A stretch of DNA of 64,000 bases from Bog-473 sp963791455 (GTDB lineage: Bacteria > Actinomycetota > Acidimicrobiia > Acidimicrobiales > RAAP-2): positions 930,001 to 994,000 of the forward strand of contig CAWBSM010000002.1 of NCBI GenBank assembly GCA_963791455.1. Direction: 5' to 3'. Within the stretch, counting starts at the first letter, position 1, and every line of letters begins with the position of its first letter. Positions 18,525 to 28,402 of this stretch are shown one piece after another. Made by a program: the position numbers and the translations under genes. The notes under the pieces were generated by a model that was not told the origin of the DNA, made no database searches, and worked only from the letters and a program-made list of their open reading frames with translations.

Positions 18525-19391
18525 TCAGATCCGGTACACGCGCTCGGCCGTCGCGGCGAAGACCTTCGCGCGCGACGCCGCGTCGAGACCGGCGGTGACG
18601 GCGCTGAAGGACGCGTAGAGGTCATCGAAGGTTCCCGCGGCGGAGTCGACGGGGAAGTTGCTGGCGAACATGCAGCGGTCGGCCCCGAAGGCATCGAGTG
18701 CGAACTCGAACCACGGCGCGACCACGTCGACCTCCATGGACCCGAAGGGCATCGCCAGGCCGGAGAGCTTGCAGACGACGTGAGCGCCGAGCGCGGACAG
18801 CGCGGAGATGCCCGCTCGCCAACGCGCGCGTTCCTCATCGGTGTTGGCTCGGGGCCACCCGGTGTGCTCAACCACGACGGTCAGGTCGGGGAACGCCGCC
18901 AGGCGGGCCGCCGCCACTTCGAGTTGGTCCGGGTGGGCCATCAGCTCGAAGACGAGCTCCCGGTCGCGCAGCTCGCCCAGGACGGCGTCGTCAGGGACCG
19001 GGTTATCGAGGGGGCCCATGGGACGGACGCCCCGGAAGCGGGCGGCGGCCATCTGGCGGTCGAGGAGCGCGACCGCCTCCGCCACCGTCTCGGTCGGCGG
19101 AAGGCCTCCGATGATGCCGGCGGGTCCGCCCTGCGCCGCGGCGTTGCGGTCGAGCTCCAGGGTCTCGTCCACGGAGTTGCGCCCCGTGGCGGCGGCGACG
19201 TTGACGAACTTCTCCACGTTCCATGCGGCCGACTCGGCCCGGTAGGTATCGGCGTCGAATCGCCGGTACATGCCCACCTCCGTACGGTCGCTCCCCTGCC
19301 CTGGACGCGACAGGTACGGGTACCAGTCGGTACGGGCCGGGTCCCAAAGGTGGACGTGCGCATCGACGACGCGGGTGGGCCGGTCCGTCAC
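18525..19391 (-). CDS. Amidohydrolase-2 family metal-dependent hydrolase
   Basis: 288 residues. It begins with the HxH motif in 'VVDAHVHLWDP', has 'VEHTGWP' carrying a further metal-site His, and ends with 'DRCMFASNFPVD', where Asn stands at the place where some relatives have Asp/Gly and the final Asp (PVD) is kept. This is the PF04909 TIM barrel, covering lactonases and decarboxylases. The GTG start overlaps the stop of the upstream SDR gene, so they are co-translated. It probably hydrolyses a lactone or carboxylic ring intermediate, possibly the ester made by the nearby monooxygenase; that link is inference. Confidence 0.9.
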   Translation of the reverse strand: MTDRPTRVVDAHVHLWDPARTDWYPYLSRPGQGSDRTEVGMYRRFDADTYRAESAAWNVEKFVNVAAATGRNSVDETLELDRNAAAQGGPAGIIGGLPPTETVAEAVALLDRQMAAARFRGVRPMGPLDNPVPDDAVLGELRDRELVFELMAHPDQLEVAAARLAAFPDLTVVVEHTGWPRANTDEERARWRAGISALSALGAHVVCKLSGLAMPFGSMEVDVVAPWFEFALDAFGADRCMFASNFPVDSAAGTFDDLYASFSAVTAGLDAASRAKVFAATAERVYRI

Positions 19392-21049
19392 GTGGCCCCC
19401 GGTCCCACGCCCGGGCGGGAAGGGTCGACCAGCTCACGCAGTACGCCGTCCATCCACCCGGGGATCGCCGGCCCGCCATAGACGACGGTGCCGATCGGCC
19501 GGGGGTGGGCGCGCAGGCCGATCCACCCGCTCCCCACCACCAGTTCCGCACCCGCCAGCGCCACGGCCTCGGGGTGCCCGAGGAGGTGCCCGACGAGTTC
19601 GCCCGACTGATCGGCCGTGCCCGGCGCGGCCGACTCCACGCTCGCCGCCAGCGCGGTGACTCGGCCGCCGGTCCCGCCGGCCGCGGCGCGGGCGATCTGG
19701 GCCGCGGCCTGTGCTCGGCTTCGGCCGGCCGGCGTCGTGGCGTCGGTCAGCGTGACCATGCGCACGGGGCGCTCGGTCCCGGCCGCGTAGTCCGCGACCG
19801 CCCGAGTCCACGAGGCGTCCGCGTGGAGATGTTCGACGAGCTCGCGGTGGTCGGCGAGCACCCCCCGCCAGTCGGTGACCAAGGCGGTGCCGGCCGCGGG
19901 CCCCGCCAGGGCGACCAGCACGGCGTCGATCGACCCGGACGCCTCTGCAGTGGCCCGCAGCGCCTTGGCCGCACCGTCGAAGTCGCGCGCCGGCTCGGTT
20001 GTGTGCCAGGCGATCGATCTGGCTTCGAGGGCCGACACGAGGGCGGCCGTCAGCTCGGGGCGCTCGCTCACGATGGCGCAGGAGCGCACGTCGCCGGCCA
20101 GGAGCTCGCTCGGGGCCGGCTCGTCGAAGATCGACCCGAACCGGGGGTTGGCGCCGCCGTCGGTGGCCTGGTTCGTCTCGGCCGTGACGAAGGCGCGGGG
20201 GACCGTCGTCTCGAGCACGCCCCGGAGGGAGACGACGTCGTGGGTCCGGAACACCTCGACCAGCCGGGGCGGATCGACGACGGCCACCTCGGCGCCGCCG
20301 GCGAAGAAGACCTGGCCGCTGCACCAGCCGCACTCCTCGCTGACCAGGTAGGCGCCGAGGGGACCAAGGTTGTCCGGGCCTGGGATGGCGTTGAGAGAGA
20401 GCCCACCCCCACCCCCGGCACGGCCCTCGGCTCGCGCCCGTTCCAGCGCCGCCGCCACCATGCGGGTGTTGGCGATCGGTGAGAGCGCGTTGACGGTCAC
20501 CCCCGGCGGGGCCACCTGCCCGAGCTGCCAGGTCAGCGCCGCCACGGCTCGCTTGGCCGCGCTGTACCCGCCCGCGTCCGCCGCCCGCCAGCCGGAGCCC
20601 GAGGTGACCCCGAGGATGCGGCCGTCCCCGGCCTCGGCCATGAGGGGCAGGGCGGCATTCAGCACGTTGAGGTAGCCGCCGAGGTGGACGTTCAGCAGGG
20701 CGACCCAGTCCTCCTCGGTCCCGCGGGCGAAGTAGCTCTGTCGGGTGATGCCAGCCACGTTGACCACGGCGTCGAGACCGCCGTGGTCGTCGGCGAGCTC
20801 TCCGAACAGGGCGCGCAGGCCTGCTGCGTCGGTCACCGAGGTCGACGAGGCCCGAGCCGAGCCGCCGGCGGCAACGATGCGGGCGGCGGTGGAGTCGACC
20901 GGCTCGGGAAGCTGCTCGGTGCCGTCGAGGGTGACGACCGGATCCACCGTGACGACGAACCAGCCGCCGCGGCCGAGCGCTTCGGCGATGGACGCCCCGA
21001 TCCCCCCCGCGCCCCCGGTCACGACGGCGACCTGCCGGCGCGTGCTCAC
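19388..21049 (-). CDS. Fused double short-chain dehydrogenase (SDR)
   Basis: 553 residues, twice the usual SDR length. The first domain (1-270) is complete: 'VVTGGAGGIGASIAEALG', 'DAVVNVAGIT', catalytic Ser in 'GVTSGSGW' and 'YSAAKRA' with Tyr and Lys. The second half (about 290-545) resembles a Rossmann fold in places ('IDAVLVALAGPAAGTALV') but has no clear TGxxxGxG or YxxxK, so it looks non-catalytic. It probably oxidises or reduces an alcohol/ketone with NAD(P). It sits between the amidohydrolase and monooxygenase genes in one minus-strand operon. Confidence 0.87.
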   Translation of the reverse strand: MSTRRQVAVVTGGAGGIGASIAEALGRGGWFVVTVDPVVTLDGTEQLPEPVDSTAARIVAAGGSARASSTSVTDAAGLRALFGELADDHGGLDAVVNVAGITRQSYFARGTEEDWVALLNVHLGGYLNVLNAALPLMAEAGDGRILGVTSGSGWRAADAGGYSAAKRAVAALTWQLGQVAPPGVTVNALSPIANTRMVAAALERARAEGRAGGGGGLSLNAIPGPDNLGPLGAYLVSEECGWCSGQVFFAGGAEVAVVDPPRLVEVFRTHDVVSLRGVLETTVPRAFVTAETNQATDGGANPRFGSIFDEPAPSELLAGDVRSCAIVSERPELTAALVSALEARSIAWHTTEPARDFDGAAKALRATAEASGSIDAVLVALAGPAAGTALVTDWRGVLADHRELVEHLHADASWTRAVADYAAGTERPVRMVTLTDATTPAGRSRAQAAAQIARAAAGGTGGRVTALAASVESAAPGTADQSGELVGHLLGHPEAVALAGAELVVGSGWIGLRAHPRPIGTVVYGGPAIPGWMDGVLRELVDPSRPGVGPGAT

Positions 21050-21070
21050 GGGCTGCTCACCATGCGGGCG

Positions 21071-22897
21071 TCACGGTGCCGGCGACCGCACGTCGAGTTC
21101 CAGGCCCTCGAACCGACCGTCGACGAGCCAGCTCTCGAGGACCTCGCGGTAGGCGAACCAATCGCCGAAGCCGCCGCCGTAGTTGCCCGTCTTCCGGCTC
21201 ACCGCCTCGGGGTGGCCCTCGTTGTTGATGCGCGAGGGCGTGCAGGCGGCCATGACCCGTGTGGTGTCGGGGAACTTGTCGATGATGCCCTGCACCCAGG
21301 CGTCCTCGGTCTCGGCGCTCACGTCGAAGACCTCCGCGCCCGCCTTCTGCAGCAGCTCGACCGCCCTGCCGACGAACTCTGCCCCCAGTACGGCCAGCTG
21401 GGTGTAGTTGACGGTGACCACGCACTGCTGTCCCGGCCCCGGCATGACGAACATGTTGGGGAAGCCACGGCTCATCATGCCGAACAAGGTGAGGGGCCCG
21501 TCGGCCCAGCGGTCGGCCAGGGTGACCCCGCCGCGGCCGATGATCAGATGACCGACGCGGCGATACAGAGGCGTACGTTCGGCCTCGAAGCCAGTCCCGT
21601 AGATGATGCAGTCGACCTCGTACTGCTCCCCCTCCATCACGGGCCCCTTCTCAGTGAACTTGTCGATGCCGGCGGGACAGTCGACCAGGGTGACATTGGG
21701 ATGGTTGAAGGCCTGCAAGTACTCGTCGTGAAAACACGGGCGCTTGCAGATGTAGCGGTAGTACGGCTTGAGGCTCGCGGCGGTCGCAGGGTCGGCCACG
21801 AGCTTCTCGATGCGGCGGCGGTGCTCCTCCATTATCTCGAAGTCGGCTTCCTCGGCGCTGCGCAGGAACTCCTCGCGAGTCATGCCCTTCACGTACGGGG
21901 GATTGTTGACGACGGCGTAGTGGTGCGTCCAGCCGTCGTCCACGTCGTCGCGGTCGACCGCGCGGCCGAGCATCATGGCCTGGAAGTTGTCCATGCGCGC
22001 CTTCTGCCACCCCGGCGCGAAGTCCCGGCCAAAGTCGTCCGGGGTGGGACGGTTCCCGCGGACACCGATGGCCGACGGCGTGCGCTGGAAAACGTAGAGG
22101 TGCTTGACGGACTCGGCCAGGGGACGCAGGACCTGAATGCCTGATGCCCCGGTGCCCAGCAGGGCGACGACCTTGTCCCCGAGCTTGTCGAGCGGCTCGT
22201 CGGCCGCGCCGCCCGTATAGCCGTAGTCCCAGCGCGCCGTGTGGAACGCGTGGCCAGCGAAGTCCTCCATGCCGGCGATGTCCGGTAGCTTCATGAGGTT
22301 CAGGATTCCGGGCGCCAGCACGTACCAGCGGCAGGCGATGTCGTCGCCGCGGTCCGTGTCCACGTGCCACCGGGCCTCGTCCTCGTGCCACTCGGCCCGG
22401 GTCACGCGGGTGTGGAAGAGGGCGTCGTCGATCAGGCGGTATTTCTCGGCGATGCGCTCGAGGTGGGCGAGGATCTCGCCGCCCGAGGCGTAGCGGTGGG
22501 TCGGCATGTAGCCGAGCTCCTCGAGCATGGGGATGTAGATGTATGACTCGACGTCGCACATGACGCCGGGATAGCGGTTCCAGTACCAGGTGCCGCCGAC
22601 GCCGCCGGCCTCGTCGATGATGCGGACCCGCTCGATCCCGCGCGTACGGAGCTCGGCGCCGGCCAGGATCCCCGCCATGCCGCCGCCGACGATGACGACA
22701 TCGACCTCGTCGCTCACCGCCGGGCGCTCGGCGAAGGGGGTGAACGGGTCGTCCCGGTAGTGCCGGAACGCTTCGTCGTGGTCCAGGTCGCGGATGTCGG
22801 CCCGGCCCTCGACGAGCCGTTTGTCCCGCTCGGCCAGGTACTTGGCGTGGACCGCCCCGGGGTCGAAGTGCGCCGGGGCGGATCCGTCCAAGCTCAT
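21071..22897 (-). CDS. Baeyer-Villiger-type flavin monooxygenase
   Basis: 608 residues. It has the FAD motif 'VVIVGGGMAGILAG', 'GGVGGTWYWNRYPG', the Baeyer-Villiger fingerprint FxGxxxHTxxW in 'FAGHAFHTARWD' and the NADPH motif 'VALLGTGASGIQ'. An N-terminal extension of about 65 residues precedes the FAD domain, as in some long-form members. Such enzymes insert oxygen next to a ketone to give an ester or lactone using NADPH and O2. First gene of the SDR-amidohydrolase-NTF2 run, fitting a ketone to lactone to hydroxy-acid route. A shared 23-mer lies 169 bp upstream. Confidence 0.92.
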   Translation of the reverse strand: MSLDGSAPAHFDPGAVHAKYLAERDKRLVEGRADIRDLDHDEAFRHYRDDPFTPFAERPAVSDEVDVVIVGGGMAGILAGAELRTRGIERVRIIDEAGGVGGTWYWNRYPGVMCDVESYIYIPMLEELGYMPTHRYASGGEILAHLERIAEKYRLIDDALFHTRVTRAEWHEDEARWHVDTDRGDDIACRWYVLAPGILNLMKLPDIAGMEDFAGHAFHTARWDYGYTGGAADEPLDKLGDKVVALLGTGASGIQVLRPLAESVKHLYVFQRTPSAIGVRGNRPTPDDFGRDFAPGWQKARMDNFQAMMLGRAVDRDDVDDGWTHHYAVVNNPPYVKGMTREEFLRSAEEADFEIMEEHRRRIEKLVADPATAASLKPYYRYICKRPCFHDEYLQAFNHPNVTLVDCPAGIDKFTEKGPVMEGEQYEVDCIIYGTGFEAERTPLYRRVGHLIIGRGGVTLADRWADGPLTLFGMMSRGFPNMFVMPGPGQQCVVTVNYTQLAVLGAEFVGRAVELLQKAGAEVFDVSAETEDAWVQGIIDKFPDTTRVMAACTPSRINNEGHPEAVSRKTGNYGGGFGDWFAYREVLESWLVDGRFEGLELDVRSPAP

Positions 22898-23065
22898 GGC
22901 GTTAAGGGTACCGGACCCGCCGCCAACCCTGACGCCCGTGTCAGGTTTGGGCGGCCCGAGGGGGCGCCGTCACCCCCAACGCCCTCTCCGACCATTGCTC
23001 CCCGTCTACCCCCGTCCCGCTGCTCTACGCCGTCCTGGCGTCCGCGCCGGGGGTCGCGCGCCGTA

Positions 23066-23088
23066 CACATTTGAGGTCGAATTGGGTG
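23066..23088 (-). promoter_or_regulatory. Shared 23-mer, copy 1
   Basis: Read on the minus strand, the 23 bases start CACCCAATTCG and end CTCAAATGTG, identical to 34732-34754 on the plus strand. In both places the sequence points toward the next gene, here the monooxygenase 169 bp away. A shared regulatory or processing site is possible. Confidence 0.4.
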
Positions 23089-23213
23089 CTGTCGAGCGAC
23101 TCGGCTGCCGATCCCAAGGGGGAACGACAGCGGCACGTGGGCACCGTTCGTTTCAACGCGGCTCGCGGATCGGCTGGGCGAAGCCCTCGAACCCTTCTCG
23201 CCTTGTGCCCTGA

Positions 23214-23249
23214 GCTGATGAGTGATCCGAAGCTGATGAGTGGACCGAA
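23214..23249 (+). repeat. 18-bp tandem repeat in leader of secreted protein gene
   Basis: Two copies of GCTGATGAGTG(A/G)(T/A)CCGAA in direct tandem, ending immediately before the AAAAGGAAAG ribosome binding region. They differ at two positions. Possible operator or replication slippage product. Confidence 0.5.
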
Positions 23250-23261
23250 AAGGAAAGTGAC

Positions 23262-24401
23262 ATGAAGAGGTACGCAGCGATCATCGGCGGTGTCACGGTG
23301 GTCTTGGGGCTGCTCATCGCAGACGCACCAGCGTTGGCTGCTCCGTCGGGAACGCCCTCGATCATCGTCTCGGTGGGCCCGGCCTCGGTGGTCGCCAAGC
23401 CCACTGCCGTGTTGAATCCGCGGTTCCAGCCGAATGACACGCTCGATGTCGTGCCCCAGTCCGGTGGGCCCTTGGCCTCGTCCAACGTGAGCGCCGCCGC
23501 TTACGTCAGCGCGGCACTGTCCTCCACCGGCCCGTGGGCGACATACTGGCCAGAGGGTCAGACCTCGCTGGCCGTCGGCTCGTCCCCCTACCCCGGACCC
23601 AACGAGCTGGTGGCTTCGCAGCAGCCGGTCATCCCGACTTCTTTCGCTTGGGACAACGGCGGTGCGTGGGTCAACTCTGTCTTCCGGCTCGGCAACGGCA
23701 ACCTCGTGGCGTTCTTCCACGCCGAGCACCACTACTTCTGCGACCCAACTCTGTCACCCCCAGCGTGGTGCCCCTACGCCACACAGAACGGCAAGGGAAT
23801 GTTCTGGTCGTCGGGGGGTGTCGCCTACTCCACCAACGACGGGCAGACGTGGAGTCCGGCGCAGCAGTTCCTCACCTCACCGCAGCCCCAGCCGAGCACG
23901 CCGACCCTGGGCGGTGTCAGTTTCTATCGGGTGGTTTGGGACTTCACCAACCACCGCTGGATGGCCTTCTTCCAATGCAACGGCGGATTCTCGTGCGCGG
24001 CCATCTCCACCGACCCGCTCGGCCGGCCCGGCACCTGGTACGAGTACGACAACGGCCAGTTCGACCAACCGGGCCTCGGCGGTACGGCGACGCCGCTGCC
24101 CGGACTCCAGCGGTCCTACGGGGTCACCTACGCCGTCCAGTACGACGCAGCCATCGGCGTCTGGCTCGCCTGGGGCCGCGAGTGGGACACGAACGGCGTC
24201 TTCGTGGCGGCCAGCCACGACCTGATCCACTGGAGTACTCCCCAGCTGGTCGTCGGCGGTGTGCAGGCCTTCTACCCGGTCATGGTCGGCAGCCACGGGA
24301 CCACCGTGGTCGACGCCACTGGGCAGCTGTACTACGTGACCGGCATCGACGCCAAACAGCCGGTGCTCTGGGAGCAGTCGATCACGATCGATCTCCGGTG
24401 A
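23262..24401 (+). CDS. Secreted beta-propeller-like hypothetical protein
   Basis: 379 residues with good RBS (AAGGAAAG). Sec signal peptide of about 26 residues ending 'ALA-APSG'. The mature part has 'GGVAYSTNDGQTWSPAQQF' and 'VFVAASHDLIHWSTPQLV', the Asp-box-like patterns of sialidase-type propellers, many aromatic residues and paired Cys residues. I cannot identify catalytic residues of a sialidase (no clear Arg triad). It may bind or cleave glycans outside the cell. Convergent with the MBG-repeat protein. Confidence 0.75.
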   Translation: MKRYAAIIGGVTVVLGLLIADAPALAAPSGTPSIIVSVGPASVVAKPTAVLNPRFQPNDTLDVVPQSGGPLASSNVSAAAYVSAALSSTGPWATYWPEGQTSLAVGSSPYPGPNELVASQQPVIPTSFAWDNGGAWVNSVFRLGNGNLVAFFHAEHHYFCDPTLSPPAWCPYATQNGKGMFWSSGGVAYSTNDGQTWSPAQQFLTSPQPQPSTPTLGGVSFYRVVWDFTNHRWMAFFQCNGGFSCAAISTDPLGRPGTWYEYDNGQFDQPGLGGTATPLPGLQRSYGVTYAVQYDAAIGVWLAWGREWDTNGVFVAASHDLIHWSTPQLVVGGVQAFYPVMVGSHGTTVVDATGQLYYVTGIDAKQPVLWEQSITIDLR

Positions 24402-24445
24402 TGGTGACGCACGATGTAAGGGAGACTGGGTTAAGGCGATACAGG

Positions 24446-26552
24446 TCAGGTGTTGCCGTTGACGGTCGCCGTCTCCGAGTCGTTGTTCTCTGAGTTCGCG
24501 AACCCGCCGCTGTTGTCGGTGATGGTGACCGACCCGCTGACCGAGTTTTCCTCGTAGGCCACTCCTCCGGTGTTGTGGGTGATTCCAACGGATCCCGACA
24601 CGGTGTTGGTGTCGCGGGCCGGACACGCCGGTCCGCCGATGTCCACGGGACCGGTACTGCCGGTCACCATCAGGCTGCCGTCGAGCGAAAGGGCGCAGAG
24701 CGCCACTGCGCTCGCGCCCGAGGCAGTGAGATCCCCGGTGATCGAACCGCCGTCCAACCACAAGCTGCCACCGGATTGGATCGTCACTCCTTGCGTGGCG
24801 CGACCGCCGGCCCCGATACAGATCGCTTGACCGGCATTGATCACCAGCGGTCCGGACACCGCGCCGGTGATGCACGAGGCACTGAAGCCCACGTTGACGA
24901 GCACGCTTGCTGTGGCCGTGGTGGCGCGGGTGGTGTCGGTCGGGGTGAAGGTGACCTTCAGCATCTGGTCACCGCCGGGATTGAGCACCGTCCCGGGCGA
25001 AGGCGTGTAGCGGTAAGTGCCCGGGATCGGGTTGCCGTTGGCCGTGGCGACGGCGTCGAGTTGCGCGGCGCCGAGGACCGTGCCGTAGAGGATGGTGCGC
25101 GCGCCAGCCCAGATGATGACGGGTATGGCCTTCGTGACACGGAACCCCTCACTCACCCCGCCGAACGCGAGGGCGTAGTCGGCACCCGCGTTGCCCGTAC
25201 AGCTCGAGCCCGCGACGGTGTAGCTGCCGAGGTCGAGCGAGGAGTTGATCGAGGTCGTGTCCCCCACCGTCGAGCACGTGAGCGAGGAGACGGTCACGCC
25301 CGGGGGCGAGGTGGTGTAGGTGAAGCTCGGGCTGCCGCCGTAGGTCTCGCTGCCCGCGACGCTGACGGTGACCGGCGCGGGGTTGACCACAAACCCGCCC
25401 GTCACGCCGGCGAAGCTCAGCGAGTAGTTGGCACCCGCGCTGCCCGAACAGCTCGGCCCGTCCAGGGCGTAGGTGCCCGTTCCCAGGCTGGCGAGCGGTG
25501 TCCCCGCGGCCGTCGAGCACGCGAGCGAGGAGACGGTCACCCCCGGGGGCGACGTGGTGTAGGTGAAGCTCGGGCTGCCGCCGTAGGTCTCGCTGCCCGC
25601 GACGCTGACGGTGACGGGACCGGGGCTGACCACGAACCCAGCGTTCACCCCGCCGAACGCGAGGGCGTAGTCGGCACCCGCGTTGCCCGTACAGCTCGAG
25701 CCCGCGACGGTGTAGCTGCCGAGGTCGAGCGAGGAGTTGATCGAGGTCGTGTCCCCCACCGTCGAGCACGTGAGCGAGGAGACGGTCACGCCCGGGGGCG
25801 AGGTGGTGTAGGTGAAGCTCGGGCTGCCGCCGTAGGTCTCGCTGCCCGCGACGCTGACGGTGACCGGCGCGGGGTTGACCACAAACCCGCCCGTCACGCC
25901 GGCGAAGCTCAGCGAGTAGTTGGCACCCGCGCTGCCCGAACAGCTCGGCCCGTCCAGGGCGTAGGTGCCCGTTCCCAGGCTGGCGAGCGGTGTCCCCGCG
26001 GCCGTCGAGCACGCGAGCGAGGAGACGGTCACCCCCGGGGGCGACGTGGTGTAGGTGAAGCTCGGGCTGCCGCCGTAGGTCTCGCTGCCCGCGACGCTGA
26101 CGGTGACGGGACCGGGGCTGACCACGAACCCAGCGTTCACCCCGCCGAACGCGAGGGCGTAGTCGGCACCCGCGTTGCCCGTACAGCTCGAGCCCGCGAC
26201 GGTGTAGCTGCCGAGGTCGAGCGAGGAGTTGATCGAGGTCGTGTCCCCCACCGTCGAGCACGTGAGCGAGGAGACGGTCACGCCCGGGGGCGAGGTGGTG
26301 TAGGTGAAGCTCGGGCTGCCGCCGTAGGTCTCGCTGCCCGCGACGCTGACGGTGACCGGCGCGCTCGGCGCCCGCCGGCACAGGTGACACGAGCCCAGCG
26401 AGCGTGAGGGCCGATGCCGATGCCACGACGGCAGAGGTCAGCAACGCGAGCCGGCCACGCCACGAACGTCGATTGGGATCTTCCGATCGACCTGCCCGGC
26501 GCGTCGGATCGGCGCCGGTGTCGTTGCGCCTCGAAGGGGACGTGTTCCTCAT
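24446..26552 (-). CDS. Secreted MBG-type repeat protein, frameshifted
   Basis: From ATG 26552 the frame gives a twin-Arg-containing N-region and hydrophobic signal ending 'PVPAGAE'. After about 26360 the continuation 'APVTVSVAGSETYGGSPSFTYTT' is one frame over; removing one base near 26363 joins them. The body is five modules of about 80 residues, alternating two types, each starting 'PVTVSVAGSETYGG' (MBG/YDG-like domains of surface adhesins). A C-terminal region of short Gly/Ser/Thr repeats ('SVGITHNTGGVAYEENSVSG') suggests a beta-helix. Probably a surface or matrix protein. The frameshift may be a sequencing error or decay. Confidence 0.75.
25150..26365 (-). repeat. 492-bp tandem repeats within MBG-type protein
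   Basis: The sequence repeats with a 492-bp period (for example CCGAACGCGA at 25161, 25653 and 26145). Each period encodes two different 82-residue modules; about two and a half periods are present. By eye the copies are almost identical, so they arose or were homogenised recently. Confidence 0.85.
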
Positions 26553-26722
26553 GGCTGCCTCCAGCCGCAAGCACACAGAGCATGGCGCCGTCTCAACGCC
26601 TCCCTCGCGCTTCGTCCTCGATCAGCGTACGTCCAACGGGGACCCGCTCAAAGCTGATTTCCGCCCGCGGCGCTCGGGCACCGCCAGGGGATGTCACGGC
26701 CATTGCAGCGTCAGACGCGGGT

Positions 26723-28192
26723 TCAGCCGATCTTCTCGAGGAACGGCACCAGATGGCTGAAGAAGATGTTGTTCGGATACGCACCGGCCGGATCGTTGTG
26801 GGCGTACGTGTCGTGCTCGTCGACGAGGGTCAGGTGACTCGTCGGGATGCCGGACTGTTGCGCCAGGATCCTCGTGGCGGTGAGCACCCCGGGTCCGCCC
26901 AGGTGGGCGGCGAAGGCATAGATCAACAGGCGGTGCGGCAGATCGTGTCCCATGGTGGATTGGACGTCGAGGACACTCTGGGCCGGGTTGGCGTTGCCGT
27001 CGGCCACGGCCGCGGTGTCAAGGGTCAGTCGTTGAGGGAAGTACCACTCGGACCCGTCCGCGTTTTCCACGCCGGCACCGGAGAACATCGCGGCGAACCG
27101 AGTGATCGGCGTCAGAGCTCCGGTGCCGTTCCACCCGTGGATCGGGCCTTCGGGAGACACCCCTTCTCCCAGGTGGGCCTGGGCCGCCTCGAGGGATGGA
27201 GGCGACGTGGCGACGTTGAGGGCGTAGCCGAACTGGCCGACGTTGGAGACTCGGACCGGTGGGACGATCTCGGTGGGAAGCAGCCCTGAGACCTGGCCCA
27301 GAGAGGGCGCGTTGGAGTCCAACAGCGCGGCAGCCGACCCCGTGGCGACGAACACACCGGCGTAGGGCGCCGTGATCCCGCCAAAGCTCAACCACGGCGA
27401 AGCCGACGATTGATCGAGAGCCTGGATATCTTGGGTTGCCAAGGCAGCGGTCATGGCGGTGGGGCCGCCGGCGGCGCCGAGCGTCATCGGGGTGGGGCTG
27501 CTGGCCCCGTCGATGTAGATCAGGCCGGCCAGGTCGTCGGCTCCGGGCTTGCCCTTGAAGTCCCACGTGGCATAGGCCGTGACGACGGTGCCGCCGAGGG
27601 AGTGCCCACCGAGGACGACCTTGCCGCCGAGCTTCCTGGCCGCCCCGATCACGGTGTGGAGGTCTTGGACGGCGACATTCATTCCCCAGCTCTTTGCGAA
27701 TTCGACGGTCGAGTTCGGGATCGTCTGGAAGTGGTGCGTGATCGCCGGGTCCTTGATATAGCCCAGGTAGTAGTCGAACAGCTGCGTCGCGGTGGCCTTG
27801 CCATCCTTGAAGAGGTTCAGCTCTGATTGGTCCTCGAGCAGGTTCTCTCGACGTTCGACCGACCACACCTGCCAACCCGGCGCCTTGGACACGATCCACT
27901 TGGCCAAAGGCACGAAGTAGGCGCTGCCGGCCGAGGTCCCGGGCTCCAAGACCAAGACGTTCTTCGCGGAGCTCGGGCCGATCTTGACGACGCCAACCTT
28001 GTTGTATCGCGCCGGCGTGTCAGGTGCCGCGTAGCTCGGCATCCAGACCACCGAGAGCGACGCTGTGATGGCCCCGCTCGACGTGGCCGAAGCGAGTGTC
28101 ATCGGACCAGAGGCGGTGCCGAGTGCGGCCAAGCACACGACGGCCACTCCGGCGAGCAACGCTCTCGACGAACATCTCGGCGGTCTTGACAC
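26723..28192 (-). CDS. Secreted alpha/beta hydrolase
   Basis: 489 residues from GTG 28192, preferred over the upstream start because AAAGGAG lies 6 nt before it and the signal peptide then begins directly ('SRPPRCSSRALLAGVAVVCLAALG'). The nucleophile elbow is 'LGGHSLGGTVV' with Ser; before it 'VLVLEPGTSAGSAYFVPLAKWI' suits the first strands, and 'DEHDTYAHNDP' near the C-terminus could supply Asp/His. Probably an extracellular esterase or lipase. The substrate is unknown. Confidence 0.85.
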   Translation of the reverse strand: MSRPPRCSSRALLAGVAVVCLAALGTASGPMTLASATSSGAITASLSVVWMPSYAAPDTPARYNKVGVVKIGPSSAKNVLVLEPGTSAGSAYFVPLAKWIVSKAPGWQVWSVERRENLLEDQSELNLFKDGKATATQLFDYYLGYIKDPAITHHFQTIPNSTVEFAKSWGMNVAVQDLHTVIGAARKLGGKVVLGGHSLGGTVVTAYATWDFKGKPGADDLAGLIYIDGASSPTPMTLGAAGGPTAMTAALATQDIQALDQSSASPWLSFGGITAPYAGVFVATGSAAALLDSNAPSLGQVSGLLPTEIVPPVRVSNVGQFGYALNVATSPPSLEAAQAHLGEGVSPEGPIHGWNGTGALTPITRFAAMFSGAGVENADGSEWYFPQRLTLDTAAVADGNANPAQSVLDVQSTMGHDLPHRLLIYAFAAHLGGPGVLTATRILAQQSGIPTSHLTLVDEHDTYAHNDPAGAYPNNIFFSHLVPFLEKIG

Positions 28193-28402
28193 GTGCCACT
28201 CCTTTGGGTGCCCCCAGCTGAGACGATATGTGCCCAATCGTCGCGGGAACGTGATCAACAAGATCGCACCTCAGCAACCAGAGGCTTCTCCGAGACCACC
28301 GCGAGGAGAGACGATCGGGCCGGGGCCAGGCCCAAACTCTCCTGACCATCGTCACGCTCTCCCTGGCCGGAGGAGCATGCTGGTGCAGTGGGTGAGGGAC
28401 AC

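Larger units (their letters stand above)
22898..23261. other. Divergent intergenic region
   Basis: No gene seen. It separates the monooxygenase (minus) from a secreted protein gene (plus). It contains the 23-mer at 23066-23088 that recurs before the DNA ligase gene, and an 18-bp tandem duplication at 23214-23249 just before the ribosome binding site of the plus-strand gene. Confidence 0.45.

Noticed and set aside
24575..26407. Plus-strand 610-codon open frame with repeated segments
   Set aside because: It is the antisense of the MBG repeat gene; the repeats reflect the 492-bp DNA repeats, and no start signal or recognisable fold is present.
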